Source of the DNA: Deltaproteobacteria bacterium
GTDB lineage: Bacteria; Desulfobacterota_E; Deferrimicrobia; Deferrimicrobiales; Deferrimicrobiaceae
DNA: 30,175 bases
Direction of reading: 5' to 3'
Assembly (NCBI GenBank): GCA_023489025.1
Contig: JAMDCN010000146.1
Span: 1 to 30,175 of the forward strand
Shown: piece by piece, positions 7,964 through 16,722 of the stretch
How positions within the stretch are numbered: the first letter of the stretch is position 1
How the letters are laid out: each line of letters begins with the position of its first letter
Translations under genes and position numbers: made by a program
The notes under the pieces: model-generated
What the model saw: the letters and a program-made list of their open reading frames with translations, nothing else
The model's database searches: none
Told to the model about the DNA's origin: nothing

Positions 7964-8613
7964 TGCGGCGGGCCGCGGGTCCCCTCGCGTTCTTTCTGCT
8001 GGTCACCCCCTGGTTCTCCGGGTCGTCCTTCGCGGGCCCGGCCCCCGACGGCTACCGGCTGGTCGAGGCGACGGCGGCGTCCGTGAACGGAGAGGTGATC
8101 TTCCTCACCGACCTGACCCGCGAGGCCTGCCTCTACCGGTGCGGCGCTTATGCCGGGGAGACCCCCAAGGATCTCTCGATGACGGCCGTCCGGGACCGGC
8201 TGATCGCGGACACCCTGGTGCTTCAGGAGCAGAAAAAGCTGGGGCTGGGCGAGCTCGACAACGCCGCGCTCGCTGCGGCGCTCGCCGCGGGGGAACGGCG
8301 GATGGCCGGCTGCGCCTCGCCGTGCGCGAAGACGGTCGCCGAGAAGGAGCTCCAGGCCTTCGATGCGAAGCGGATGCTGGTGAAGGAGTTCCTCGCCAGG
8401 CGGGTCGTCGTCTTCGTCGAGGTCGGCGAGGGGGAGGTCGAGCAGGAGGTTCGGTCCCGGAGGTCGCGGGCGGGCGTCAAGCCGGAGGACGTGACGCCGG
8501 AGAAGGTGCGGGCGGAACTCCTCGAGGAGCGGACGGACCGGGGGATCCGAAACTGGTTCGACCGCGCCGCATCGAAGGCGAGAATCATCCTCTCGCCCCT
8601 GGAGAAGCCATGA
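7963..8613 (+). CDS. SurA N-terminal-like periplasmic protein without a PPIase domain
   Basis: 216 residues. A signal peptide (hydrophobic core about 6-24, likely cleaved near SSFAG) is followed by the start of the SurA chaperone domain, ATAASVNGEVIFLTDLTREA. A helical region and a C-terminal RGIRNWFDRAASKARI-type segment complete the protein. SurA-family proteins assist folding of outer-membrane proteins in the periplasm. No parvulin prolyl-isomerase domain is present, and the length leaves no room for one. Two close Cys pairs stand out (CLYRC and CASPC), which could form disulfides. It overlaps nadC by one base and queD by four, so it belongs to the valS-nadC-queD operon. A chaperone role is inferred from the N-terminal match alone. 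Confidence 0.75.
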   Translation: MRRAAGPLAFFLLVTPWFSGSSFAGPAPDGYRLVEATAASVNGEVIFLTDLTREACLYRCGAYAGETPKDLSMTAVRDRLIADTLVLQEQKKLGLGELDNAALAAALAAGERRMAGCASPCAKTVAEKELQAFDAKRMLVKEFLARRVVVFVEVGEGEVEQEVRSRRSRAGVKPEDVTPEKVRAELLEERTDRGIRNWFDRAASKARIILSPLEKP

Positions 8614-8993
8614 GCGAAGGAACATACGCCCTCACCGTCCGGTCCTCCTTCGCGGCGGCTCACCGCCTCCGGGAATACGAGGGAAACTGCGAGCGGCTCC
8701 ACGGCCACAACTGGCTGGTCGAGGTGACCGTCGAGTCCCGGGAACTCGGCCCTCTCGGGATGGCGGTCGATTTCCGGGCGATCAAGGCGGCGCTCCACGA
8801 GGTCCTGGCAAGGCTGGACCACGGCTATCTCAACGACGTTCCCCCCTTCGACGCGCAAAATCCGACGTCGGAGAACATCGCGCGCTTCATCTCCGAAGAG
8901 ATGGAGAAGCGGATCCCTCCCCCGCCCCGCGTGTCCCGCGTGACCGTGTGGGAATCCGAGGACGCCCGCGCAGAATACTCCCGCCGGGCCTGA
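8610..8993 (+). CDS. queD: 6-carboxy-5,6,7,8-tetrahydropterin synthase (QueD)
   Basis: QueD converts 7,8-dihydroneopterin triphosphate to 6-carboxytetrahydropterin, the second step toward queuosine and other 7-deazapurines. The 127-aa protein has the PTPS-family zinc ligands: one His in SFAAAHRL, and two in the catalytic CERLHGH motif, whose Cys is the nucleophile. DHGYLND and the PTSENIARF motif follow, and a Glu near the C-terminus (VTVWES) completes the substrate site. The ATG at 8610 overlaps the previous stop (ATGA). It is the last gene of the plus-strand run and converges on the DUF1858 gene with only eight bases between the stops. Confidence 0.93.
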   Translation: MSEGTYALTVRSSFAAAHRLREYEGNCERLHGHNWLVEVTVESRELGPLGMAVDFRAIKAALHEVLARLDHGYLNDVPPFDAQNPTSENIARFISEEMEKRIPPPPRVSRVTVWESEDARAEYSRRA

Positions 8994-9001
8994 AGTTCCA
9001 G

Positions 9002-9196
9002 CTACGACTTCAAGGATTCGTTGAGCTTCGCGAGGAGCGCCTCCACGTCGATCCCGTGGACCTTCGCGCCGTGCTCGAGGTCCTCGAACTCGGAGAGCTG
9101 GCAGCCGGCGCAGTCGATGCCGAACCGCTCGAACACGGGGACCGTCTGCGGATATTTCCGCAGGATGTCCTCGATCTTCATGGTTTTGTCGATCAT
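9002..9196 (-). CDS. DUF1858 domain protein
   Basis: A 64-residue protein spanning a whole DUF1858 domain: an N-terminal helix-turn (MKIEDILRKYPQTVPVFERFGIDCAGC) with two Cys in CAGC, then a short helix to the end. The domain occurs alone in many anaerobes and is also attached to hybrid-cluster or redox proteins. Its biochemical role is not established. The Cys pair suggests a redox or metal function (inference). GGAGAG lies seven bases before the ATG. It sits 33 bp downstream of mqnA on the same strand and may be the last gene of that operon. Confidence 0.85.
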   Translation of the reverse strand: MIDKTMKIEDILRKYPQTVPVFERFGIDCAGCQLSEFEDLEHGAKVHGIDVEALLAKLNESLKS

Positions 9197-9229
9197 GGCG
9201 GCTCTCCGGATGGGGTCGCTCTGATTTTA

Positions 9230-10086
9230 TCACGGAACGGGGGCCGGTCCGATTTCGAGGAAACGAAGGGGGGGAACGGCCGGGATCTTCCCGATCCGAT
9301 GCGCGAGCCGGAAGAAATGGCGCAAGCCCTCCGCCTCTTCGTCGAGGTCGTAGGAGAGGTTCCGCCAGTACTCCGCGCGCCAGGCGGCGGGGATCCAGGC
9401 CGGCCCGATGGCCTCGTGGGCGTTCCCGCGGACGAGGTCGCGGGCGGCCTTCTTGGCGGCCAGCAGCATCCCGCCGAACCGGCGCAGCACCTCGCCTTTC
9501 GCGCCGAGCGCGGCGCGGGAGACGATCCAGAGGGCGAAGACGAACGGCAGCCCCGTCTCCTTCCGCCACCAGGCGCCGAGGTCCGTCGCATGGGAGGCGG
9601 TCCCGTCGAGCGTTGCCCGGATCGCCGCGTCCCCGATGGCGAGGTAAGCCGGGTATTTCTGCAGCGCCTCGACGGGCGAGAGCGTCGTCCGGACGAGCCG
9701 GTTCCGCTTGCCGAGGAATTCCCGGAGGAGGATTTCCAGCAGGACCACGGAGGTGTCGGATGCCGCGGTCACGGCGACCGGGTCCGCCGGCAGCGAGCGG
9801 AGCGGCCCGTTCGAGAGGAGCACGACGCTCATCACCTTCGACCGCGAGGCGACGGAGAGCCCCGGCACGAGCAGGTACCGGTCGGGGAATTTCCCGTACT
9901 CGATCGACGAGGAGGGGGAGAGGTCCAGGAGTCCCGCGCGGAGCTTCCGGTTGAGCTCGGACGGGGCGCCGGTGACGAATCGGACGCCGTCGAGCGAAAA
10001 GCGCGCCTCCAGGGCGTGGAAGATCGGGAGGAGGTTCGCATACGGGATCCGCCCGATGCGCAGGACCGGTTTCTCTCGGCTATCCC

Positions 10087-10090
<4 letters not shown>
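9230..10090 (-). CDS. mqnA: Chorismate dehydratase (futalosine menaquinone pathway)
   Basis: MqnA makes 3-enolpyruvyl-benzoate from chorismate, the first step of the futalosine route to menaquinone. The 286-aa product has the family start RIGRIPYANLLPIF, then APSELNRKLRAGLLDLSPSSSIEYG, a SVVLLEILLREFL helix, YLAIGDAA, and a WRKETGLPFVFALW segment typical of MqnA/MqnD periplasmic-binding-like folds. I chose ATG 10090 because it overlaps the stop of the upstream permease gene (ATGA). An upstream in-frame extension exists but reads as unrelated sequence. Its place at the end of an efflux operon is unusual. No other mqn genes are visible here. Confidence 0.92.
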
Positions 10091-11288
<1,198 letters not shown>

Positions 11289-11292
<4 letters not shown>

Positions 11293-11996
11293 TCCCGGAA
11301 CTCCGCGAACTCCTCCGGCGTGACGAGCCGGCCGTCGATGATGTGGATGACCCGCTTCGCGTGCCGGGCCACGACGGTGTCGTGCGTCACGACGACGACG
11401 GTCATCCCCTCCGCGTTCATCCGGGTGAGGATCGCCATCAACTCGGCGCCCGACTTCGTGTCGAGGTTCCCGGTCGGCTCGTCGGCCAGAAGAAGCGACG
11501 GCCGGTTCACGAGCGCCCGGGCGATCGCCACCTTCTGCTTCTGGCCGCCGGAGAGCTGGTTGGAGAGATGGTCGCGCCGGTCGATGAGCCCCACGGCCGA
11601 AAGCGTCTCGATCGCCCGCTCCGCGCGCTCCTTCCGGCCCACGCCGGCGTAGAGGAGCGGCAGCTCGACGTTCCGCTGGGCCGTGTAGCGGGGGAGGAGG
11701 TGGAACATCTGGAAGATGAACCCGATCTCGCGGTTGCGCAGCGCCGCAAGCTCCTCGGAGGAGAGCTGCGAAACCGGCGTCCCCTTGATCTCGTAGCTTC
11801 CCGCCGTGGGGACGTCGAGGCAGCCCAGGATGTTCATCAGGGTGGACTTCCCCGATCCGGAGGGGCCCATAATGGCGAGGAAGTCGCCCGGGAAGATGTC
11901 GAGGTCGATCCCCTCGATCCCGACGACCGCCTGGGCGCCGGTCTCGTAATGCTTGGTCACCCCCCGCAGCCGGAGGAGCGGCTCACTTCCGCCCAC
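11289..11996 (-). CDS. MacB-type ABC transporter ATP-binding protein
   Basis: 235-residue ATPase of the LolD/MacB export class: Walker A GPSGSGKST, Q-loop IFQMFHLLPRYTA, signature LSGGQKQKVAIARA, Walker B LLLADEPTGNLD and H-loop VTHD. It works as a dimer under the permease encoded next. The start is GTG 11996, which reads VGGSEPLLRLRGVTKHYE. It overlaps the 3' end of the adaptor gene by 14 bases, consistent with a tight operon. In-frame sequence further upstream lies within the adaptor gene and is not part of this protein. Confidence 0.94.
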
Positions 11997-13212
11997 GGAT
12001 TTCCACGCGGGTCCCCGTCTTGAGGGTCCCCGCCTCCAGCGATGTGACGATCTCGTCCCCGGCGCGGACGCCCGAGAGGATCTCCGTCCGCTCCCAGTTG
12101 GAGATCCCCGTGGCGACCTCCTTCCGGACGGCTTTCCCCCGGGACACGACGAACACGTATCTGCGCCCGTCCCGCTCGATGATCGCCGAGGACGGGGCGA
12201 GCAGGACGTTGTCCTTGCCGCCGGTGACGACCTCGACATCCACGGACATCCCGAGACGAAGCGGCTTGGGCGGTGCGAGGGGGACGACCTGGATCGTGTT
12301 GGCGCGGGACACTTCCTTGGAGACCTCGACGGTGGGCCGCACCTCGGAGACCTCGCCCCGGAAGGTCTCCCCGAGGTAGGCGTCCGGGTAGAGCCGGACC
12401 TTCTGGCCGACGCGGACCTTCGCCGCCTCCGACTCGTCGATCTGGGCCTCGATGTGGATGGCGGACGGGTCGGCCAGCACGAAGAGGGGCGCGCCGGGGG
12501 ATTTCGTCTCCCCCACCTCGACGGTCTTCTTCGTGACGATCCCCGGAAACGGAGCGGCGACGGTCAGCTTGGCCCTCCGCGCCTCGAGCCCTTCCCGGTG
12601 CGCCCGGGCGGATTCGACCCGGGCCGAAAGCGCCGCGACCTCCTTGTCGGCGGCCTGGGCCGTCTTGTCGCCGAGCGCCGCGATCCGCGCCTCCTCTTCC
12701 GCGTTGGCCAGGATCGTGTCGGCCTGCTCCAGCTCCGACTTCGACGCGAAGCCGCGGCGGAACAGCTCGGCGACCCGCTTCCGGTCGTCCCGAGCTTTCC
12801 TGAGGTTGTTCTCCGCCCGGGCGGCTTCGGCCCGGTACCGGCCGTAAGCCTCCGCCCGCCGGGCCACCGCCTGCGCGAGCTGCTCCTTCGCCTGGGCGGC
12901 GTCGGCGCCCGCGGCGTCGACCTGACGCGCCAGTTCGGGATCTCTGATGCGGGCCATCGCGTCGCCGCGCCGCACGACGCTCCCTTCCCGGACGAGGACC
13001 TCCGCGACCTGTCCGCCGACCTCGGCGGCGATGACCGATTCGCGCCGCGCCTTGACCGTCCCGGCGGAGACCGCCGTTACGATCTCCTCGATCGGCCCGA
13101 TCCGGGCGGTGAAGACGTCGACCGGCACGGCCGGTGAGAAGCGGGTGTAGGCGAGGATGCCGGCCGCGGCCAGGACGGCGACGCCCGCCGCAACCCAGAG
13201 CCTCTTCTTCAT
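11983..13212 (-). CDS. Efflux adaptor, RND/MacA type (HlyD_D23 family), intact copy
   Basis: 409-residue periplasmic adaptor that joins the MacB-type pump to TolC. An N-terminal membrane anchor (about 4-21) is followed by the first lipoyl half (VIAAEVGGQVAEVLVREGSVVRRGD) and a long alpha-helical hairpin (about 95-205, rich in Ala, Arg, Glu). The second lipoyl half (TVAAPFPGIVTKKTVEVGETKSPGAPLFVLADPS), a beta-barrel and a membrane-proximal domain complete it. The ATG at 13212 overlaps a TolC-fragment stop (ATGA). The first 91 codons are repeated exactly 1,539 bp upstream as part of a tandem duplication, but this copy reads continuously into normal adaptor sequence (RIRDPELARQVD) and is complete. 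Confidence 0.93.
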   Translation of the reverse strand: MKKRLWVAAGVAVLAAAGILAYTRFSPAVPVDVFTARIGPIEEIVTAVSAGTVKARRESVIAAEVGGQVAEVLVREGSVVRRGDAMARIRDPELARQVDAAGADAAQAKEQLAQAVARRAEAYGRYRAEAARAENNLRKARDDRKRVAELFRRGFASKSELEQADTILANAEEEARIAALGDKTAQAADKEVAALSARVESARAHREGLEARRAKLTVAAPFPGIVTKKTVEVGETKSPGAPLFVLADPSAIHIEAQIDESEAAKVRVGQKVRLYPDAYLGETFRGEVSEVRPTVEVSKEVSRANTIQVVPLAPPKPLRLGMSVDVEVVTGGKDNVLLAPSSAIIERDGRRYVFVVSRGKAVRKEVATGISNWERTEILSGVRAGDEIVTSLEAGTLKTGTRVEIRGRK

Positions 13213-14479
13213 CGGATTGCGATCCCTTCGTTGTCGAGGATGGTCCCCGCGGCGCGCTCCAGGCGCGTCCGGGCGGCGTGGGCGTCCGCCTGGGCACGGA
13301 TCTCGGCGAGGCGCGCTTCCGCCAGGTCCTGCTGGAACGTCAGGACCTGGGGCACCGTGGACCGGCCCAGGGCGAGCTTCTCCTCTTCCGCCTCGAGTTT
13401 CTTCCCGGCGGCGGCGACCGAGACGCGGGAGGCGGCGATCCGCGCGAGGGCCGATTCGAGGTCGCGCCGGCTCTTGTGGATTTCCAGGCGGATCCGGGAA
13501 GCGAGTTCCTCGGACAGCAGCCGCTGCTCCTCCGTGGCCGCCCGGGCGCGGGCCCACTCCGCCTTCTCCCGGTCGAGCCGCCACGGGATCTCCGTCTTGA
13601 GCCCCACGAAAAAATTGTAGTACCGCCCGGAGAACATCTGGTCGAGGCTGGTCGCGTAGTTCCCCTCGAAGGCCTTGGACGTGGTCGGAAAGAGCGGGTT
13701 CGGATTCGGGGTGCCGGCGAGCCCCGACAGTCCCCCGGAGGCGGTCAGATCGAGGGCCGGCGTCGCGCGATTCTTCGCCACGGCTTCCTGGAGGTCGGCC
13801 TGGCTCCTGCGGGCGGCCTGCGCGGCGACCTCCGGGCGCCTGCGCAATGCCTCCTCGAACGTCTCGTCGGGGCCGGGGGGAGGGATCTCTCCCGGCATGG
13901 CCCCGGGGACGAGCCGCTCTTCCCATTCCCGGGATGTCCGGACGCCCAAGACGTTCTTCAGGTCGTCCGCCGCGTCCTGTTCGGCCGTCTCCGCCCGGAT
14001 AAGCTCCTCCCTGCGGGCCGCCGCAGCCGCCTCGGCCGGCAGCCGGTCGAGCGGCGCCGCGGCTCCGGCCTCGATCCGGGCGTTCACCTGTTGAAGCAGC
14101 CGCCCCGCCAGCTCCACCGCCGTCCTGCGGACTTCGACCTCGCGGTGCGCGGCGTAGAAGGAGAGATAAGCGGTCCGCACCGTCGCGACGATATCCATCA
14201 CCTTCGCTTTCCACTCCTCGGTTTTCGCGGCCGCCCCCGCGCGGGCGATGGAGAGCGGCGCCTCCGTCACCTGACGGCCGCGGTTCTTGAGGAGCGGCTG
14301 GCGCGCCGAGAGGGTGAGGGCCGTCGTGTATTCCGGCGTGAACGCCGCGATGGCCGAGCTCAGTTCCTGGCGCTGGCTCTTGTAGTCGAGCGACAGCGTC
14401 GTTCCGGTCGGGAGAAGGTCCGAAACCCCCGCGTTGAACGTCAGCAGCCGCTGGTCCACCGCGAGCGTCCCGGTCAGCG
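12941..14479. repeat. 1,539-bp tandem duplication, copy A
   Basis: This segment equals 14480-16018 with no difference that I can find. It spans the last ~1,270 bp of the tolC gene and the first ~270 bp of the adaptor gene. Identity breaks at 12940 (A versus G at 14479) on the left. On the right it runs two extra bases, because TC occurs at 12941-12942, 14480-14481 and 16019-16020. The unit is divisible by three. Confidence 0.95.
13209..14479 (-). pseudogene. 5'-truncated tolC duplicate
   Basis: This is an exact copy of tolC codons from about residue 90 (TLTGTLAVDQ) to the stop, left between the chimeric adaptor start and the intact adaptor gene by the tandem duplication. It has no signal peptide or start of its own. 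The nearest in-frame starts are internal, such as the GTG at 14459, with no ribosome binding site. The upstream adaptor fragment reads into this sequence in a different frame, so TolC protein would not be made from it. Its stop still overlaps the start of the intact adaptor gene. Confidence 0.85.
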
Positions 14480-14751
14480 TCTCTGATGCGGGCCATCGCG
14501 TCGCCGCGCCGCACGACGCTCCCTTCCCGGACGAGGACCTCCGCGACCTGTCCGCCGACCTCGGCGGCGATGACCGATTCGCGCCGCGCCTTGACCGTCC
14601 CGGCGGAGACCGCCGTTACGATCTCCTCGATCGGCCCGATCCGGGCGGTGAAGACGTCGACCGGCACGGCCGGTGAGAAGCGGGTGTAGGCGAGGATGCC
14701 GGCCGCGGCCAGGACGGCGACGCCCGCCGCAACCCAGAGCCTCTTCTTCAT
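14479..14751 (-). pseudogene. 3'-truncated adaptor duplicate (first 91 codons)
   Basis: This is an exact copy of the first 91 codons of the adaptor gene: membrane anchor plus the first lipoyl half, ending at RIRD. It starts at ATG 14751, overlapping the stop of the intact tolC gene (ATGA). After the junction near 14480 it continues into tolC sequence out of the tolC frame. No stop interrupts that frame down to 11983, because 1,539 is a multiple of three and the GC-rich shadow frame is open. It would form a 922-codon chimera that includes the whole intact adaptor. Confidence 0.85.
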
Positions 14752-16018
14752 CGGATTGCGATCCCTTCGTTGTCGAGGATGGTCCCCGCGGCGCGCTCCA
14801 GGCGCGTCCGGGCGGCGTGGGCGTCCGCCTGGGCACGGATCTCGGCGAGGCGCGCTTCCGCCAGGTCCTGCTGGAACGTCAGGACCTGGGGCACCGTGGA
14901 CCGGCCCAGGGCGAGCTTCTCCTCTTCCGCCTCGAGTTTCTTCCCGGCGGCGGCGACCGAGACGCGGGAGGCGGCGATCCGCGCGAGGGCCGATTCGAGG
15001 TCGCGCCGGCTCTTGTGGATTTCCAGGCGGATCCGGGAAGCGAGTTCCTCGGACAGCAGCCGCTGCTCCTCCGTGGCCGCCCGGGCGCGGGCCCACTCCG
15101 CCTTCTCCCGGTCGAGCCGCCACGGGATCTCCGTCTTGAGCCCCACGAAAAAATTGTAGTACCGCCCGGAGAACATCTGGTCGAGGCTGGTCGCGTAGTT
15201 CCCCTCGAAGGCCTTGGACGTGGTCGGAAAGAGCGGGTTCGGATTCGGGGTGCCGGCGAGCCCCGACAGTCCCCCGGAGGCGGTCAGATCGAGGGCCGGC
15301 GTCGCGCGATTCTTCGCCACGGCTTCCTGGAGGTCGGCCTGGCTCCTGCGGGCGGCCTGCGCGGCGACCTCCGGGCGCCTGCGCAATGCCTCCTCGAACG
15401 TCTCGTCGGGGCCGGGGGGAGGGATCTCTCCCGGCATGGCCCCGGGGACGAGCCGCTCTTCCCATTCCCGGGATGTCCGGACGCCCAAGACGTTCTTCAG
15501 GTCGTCCGCCGCGTCCTGTTCGGCCGTCTCCGCCCGGATAAGCTCCTCCCTGCGGGCCGCCGCAGCCGCCTCGGCCGGCAGCCGGTCGAGCGGCGCCGCG
15601 GCTCCGGCCTCGATCCGGGCGTTCACCTGTTGAAGCAGCCGCCCCGCCAGCTCCACCGCCGTCCTGCGGACTTCGACCTCGCGGTGCGCGGCGTAGAAGG
15701 AGAGATAAGCGGTCCGCACCGTCGCGACGATATCCATCACCTTCGCTTTCCACTCCTCGGTTTTCGCGGCCGCCCCCGCGCGGGCGATGGAGAGCGGCGC
15801 CTCCGTCACCTGACGGCCGCGGTTCTTGAGGAGCGGCTGGCGCGCCGAGAGGGTGAGGGCCGTCGTGTATTCCGGCGTGAACGCCGCGATGGCCGAGCTC
15901 AGTTCCTGGCGCTGGCTCTTGTAGTCGAGCGACAGCGTCGTTCCGGTCGGGAGAAGGTCCGAAACCCCCGCGTTGAACGTCAGCAGCCGCTGGTCCACCG
16001 CGAGCGTCCCGGTCAGCG
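14480..16018. repeat. 1,539-bp tandem duplication, copy B
   Basis: Second copy of the unit at 12941-14479, directly adjacent and in the same orientation. Its right part lies inside the intact tolC gene and its left part is the truncated adaptor start. Confidence 0.95.
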
Positions 16019-16283
16019 TCGTGTCGCTGGGCGTGATGGAGCGGGATGTGCTCACTTCCCCCGTGAACCGCGGGAGGAACGCCGCCTTCTCGATCGGGAC
16101 CCCTTGTTCCCCGATTGTTTTTTCCGCCTTCGCCACCGCGATGTCGATGTTGTTCCGGAGCGCCGTCTCCACGCACTCCCGGAGGGTGATCTGCCGCGGC
16201 TGGGTCGTTTCTGCGGATTTCGCGTCGGGGGACATGCCTGCGAGCAGAACCAGCGAGAGCAGGACCGGCCGCACTCTTCTCAT
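14748..16283 (-). CDS. TolC-family outer-membrane efflux protein, intact copy
   Basis: 511-residue outer-membrane channel of the OEP/TolC family, which forms a trimeric duct through the outer membrane and periplasm. A signal peptide at residues 1-24 (LLSLVLLAGMSPDAKSA) precedes ITLRECVETALRNNIDIAVAKAE, the typical first OEP helix. Two OEP repeats follow, with beta-strand regions (TLTGTLAVDQRLLTF...) and long helices (RREELIRAETAEQDAADDLKNVLGV; EEEKLALGRSTVPQVLTFQQDLAEARLAE). ATG 16283 follows GGGAG at a suitable distance. An in-frame extension to 16379 lacks signal-peptide character and was rejected. Residues from about 90 onward are duplicated downstream. It is first in the efflux operon. 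Confidence 0.93.
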   Translation of the reverse strand: MRRVRPVLLSLVLLAGMSPDAKSAETTQPRQITLRECVETALRNNIDIAVAKAEKTIGEQGVPIEKAAFLPRFTGEVSTSRSITPSDTTLTGTLAVDQRLLTFNAGVSDLLPTGTTLSLDYKSQRQELSSAIAAFTPEYTTALTLSARQPLLKNRGRQVTEAPLSIARAGAAAKTEEWKAKVMDIVATVRTAYLSFYAAHREVEVRRTAVELAGRLLQQVNARIEAGAAAPLDRLPAEAAAAARREELIRAETAEQDAADDLKNVLGVRTSREWEERLVPGAMPGEIPPPGPDETFEEALRRRPEVAAQAARRSQADLQEAVAKNRATPALDLTASGGLSGLAGTPNPNPLFPTTSKAFEGNYATSLDQMFSGRYYNFFVGLKTEIPWRLDREKAEWARARAATEEQRLLSEELASRIRLEIHKSRRDLESALARIAASRVSVAAAGKKLEAEEEKLALGRSTVPQVLTFQQDLAEARLAEIRAQADAHAARTRLERAAGTILDNEGIAIR

Positions 16284-16322
16284 CGGATCCGATCTCCCGA
16301 TTCCATGTTGGACTCGCGCCAC

Positions 16323-16328
16323 AGTGTA
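16323..16328 (-). promoter_or_regulatory. Possible extended -10 of the tolC efflux operon
   Basis: The minus strand reads TGCTACACT, an extended -10 (TGnTACACT) about 40 bp before the tolC ATG. The only -35-like element, TTGCGC, would leave a short 14-bp spacer, so the call depends on the extended -10. Confidence 0.4.
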
Positions 16329-16586
16329 GCATGTCGGCCGGAGCGCAAGCCGCCGTAAGACCGTCAGGCGGGTCCGCATGCTCCGTTTCTCGCTTCGCGG
16401 ATGTTCGGAATGAATCGGGATGAATGGATTCGGATTGACAAGGCTATCGGAGTGGGGTCGAAATCGGATCCAACAACCTCAACGATCGCGACGCACGGAC
16501 GTTGCCGTGAACCGGAACCCCGCCAGCCACGGAGGGTGAGCATGGTTCAGGGTTACGAGGAATCTCCGAAGGCCCGTTCGCGAAGT

Positions 16587-16612
16587 TCTCTCTCTCTTTC
16601 TCTCTCTCTCTC
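16587..16612 (+). repeat. Dinucleotide tract (TC)5-TT-(TC)7
   Basis: A 26-bp TC microsatellite with a single TT interruption, inside the short frame that begins at 16542. Tracts of this kind are prone to slipped-strand mispairing. Confidence 0.9.
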
Positions 16613-16722
16613 GACTTGAGTTCGACGCTTTTCAGTCCAGCGTTTCCCGGATCGGGCTGGCCGTGGCGCTTCTCGTTCGCGTTGGTTCGGAAGTTAACTT
16701 GGGTCCGTTGAGGGTGTGAATC

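Larger units (their letters stand above)
16284..16722. other. Composition-shifted intergenic region with a short TC-tract ORF
   Basis: These 439 bp separate the divergent tolC operon and the secretion adaptor gene. The right two-thirds are visibly less GC-rich than the genes around them. A well-spaced GGAGGG precedes ATG 16542, opening a 25-codon frame that runs through the TC tract and stops at 16617-16619. One additional TC unit would extend it to TGA 16717-16719, three bases before the adaptor ATG at 16723. I see no RNA gene and no conserved protein here. Confidence 0.4.

Noticed and set aside
12941..16018. Tandem repeats considered as an insertion sequence or CRISPR
   Set aside because: The repeat unit is host operon sequence with no transposase, terminal inverted repeats or short repeat-spacer structure; no CRISPR-like array occurs anywhere in the window.
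11983..16332. A 1,449-codon minus-strand frame read as one giant protein
   Set aside because: It is the adaptor frame plus the tolC shadow frame, stop-free by composition and duplication; the real genes start at 16283, 14751 (fragment) and 13212.
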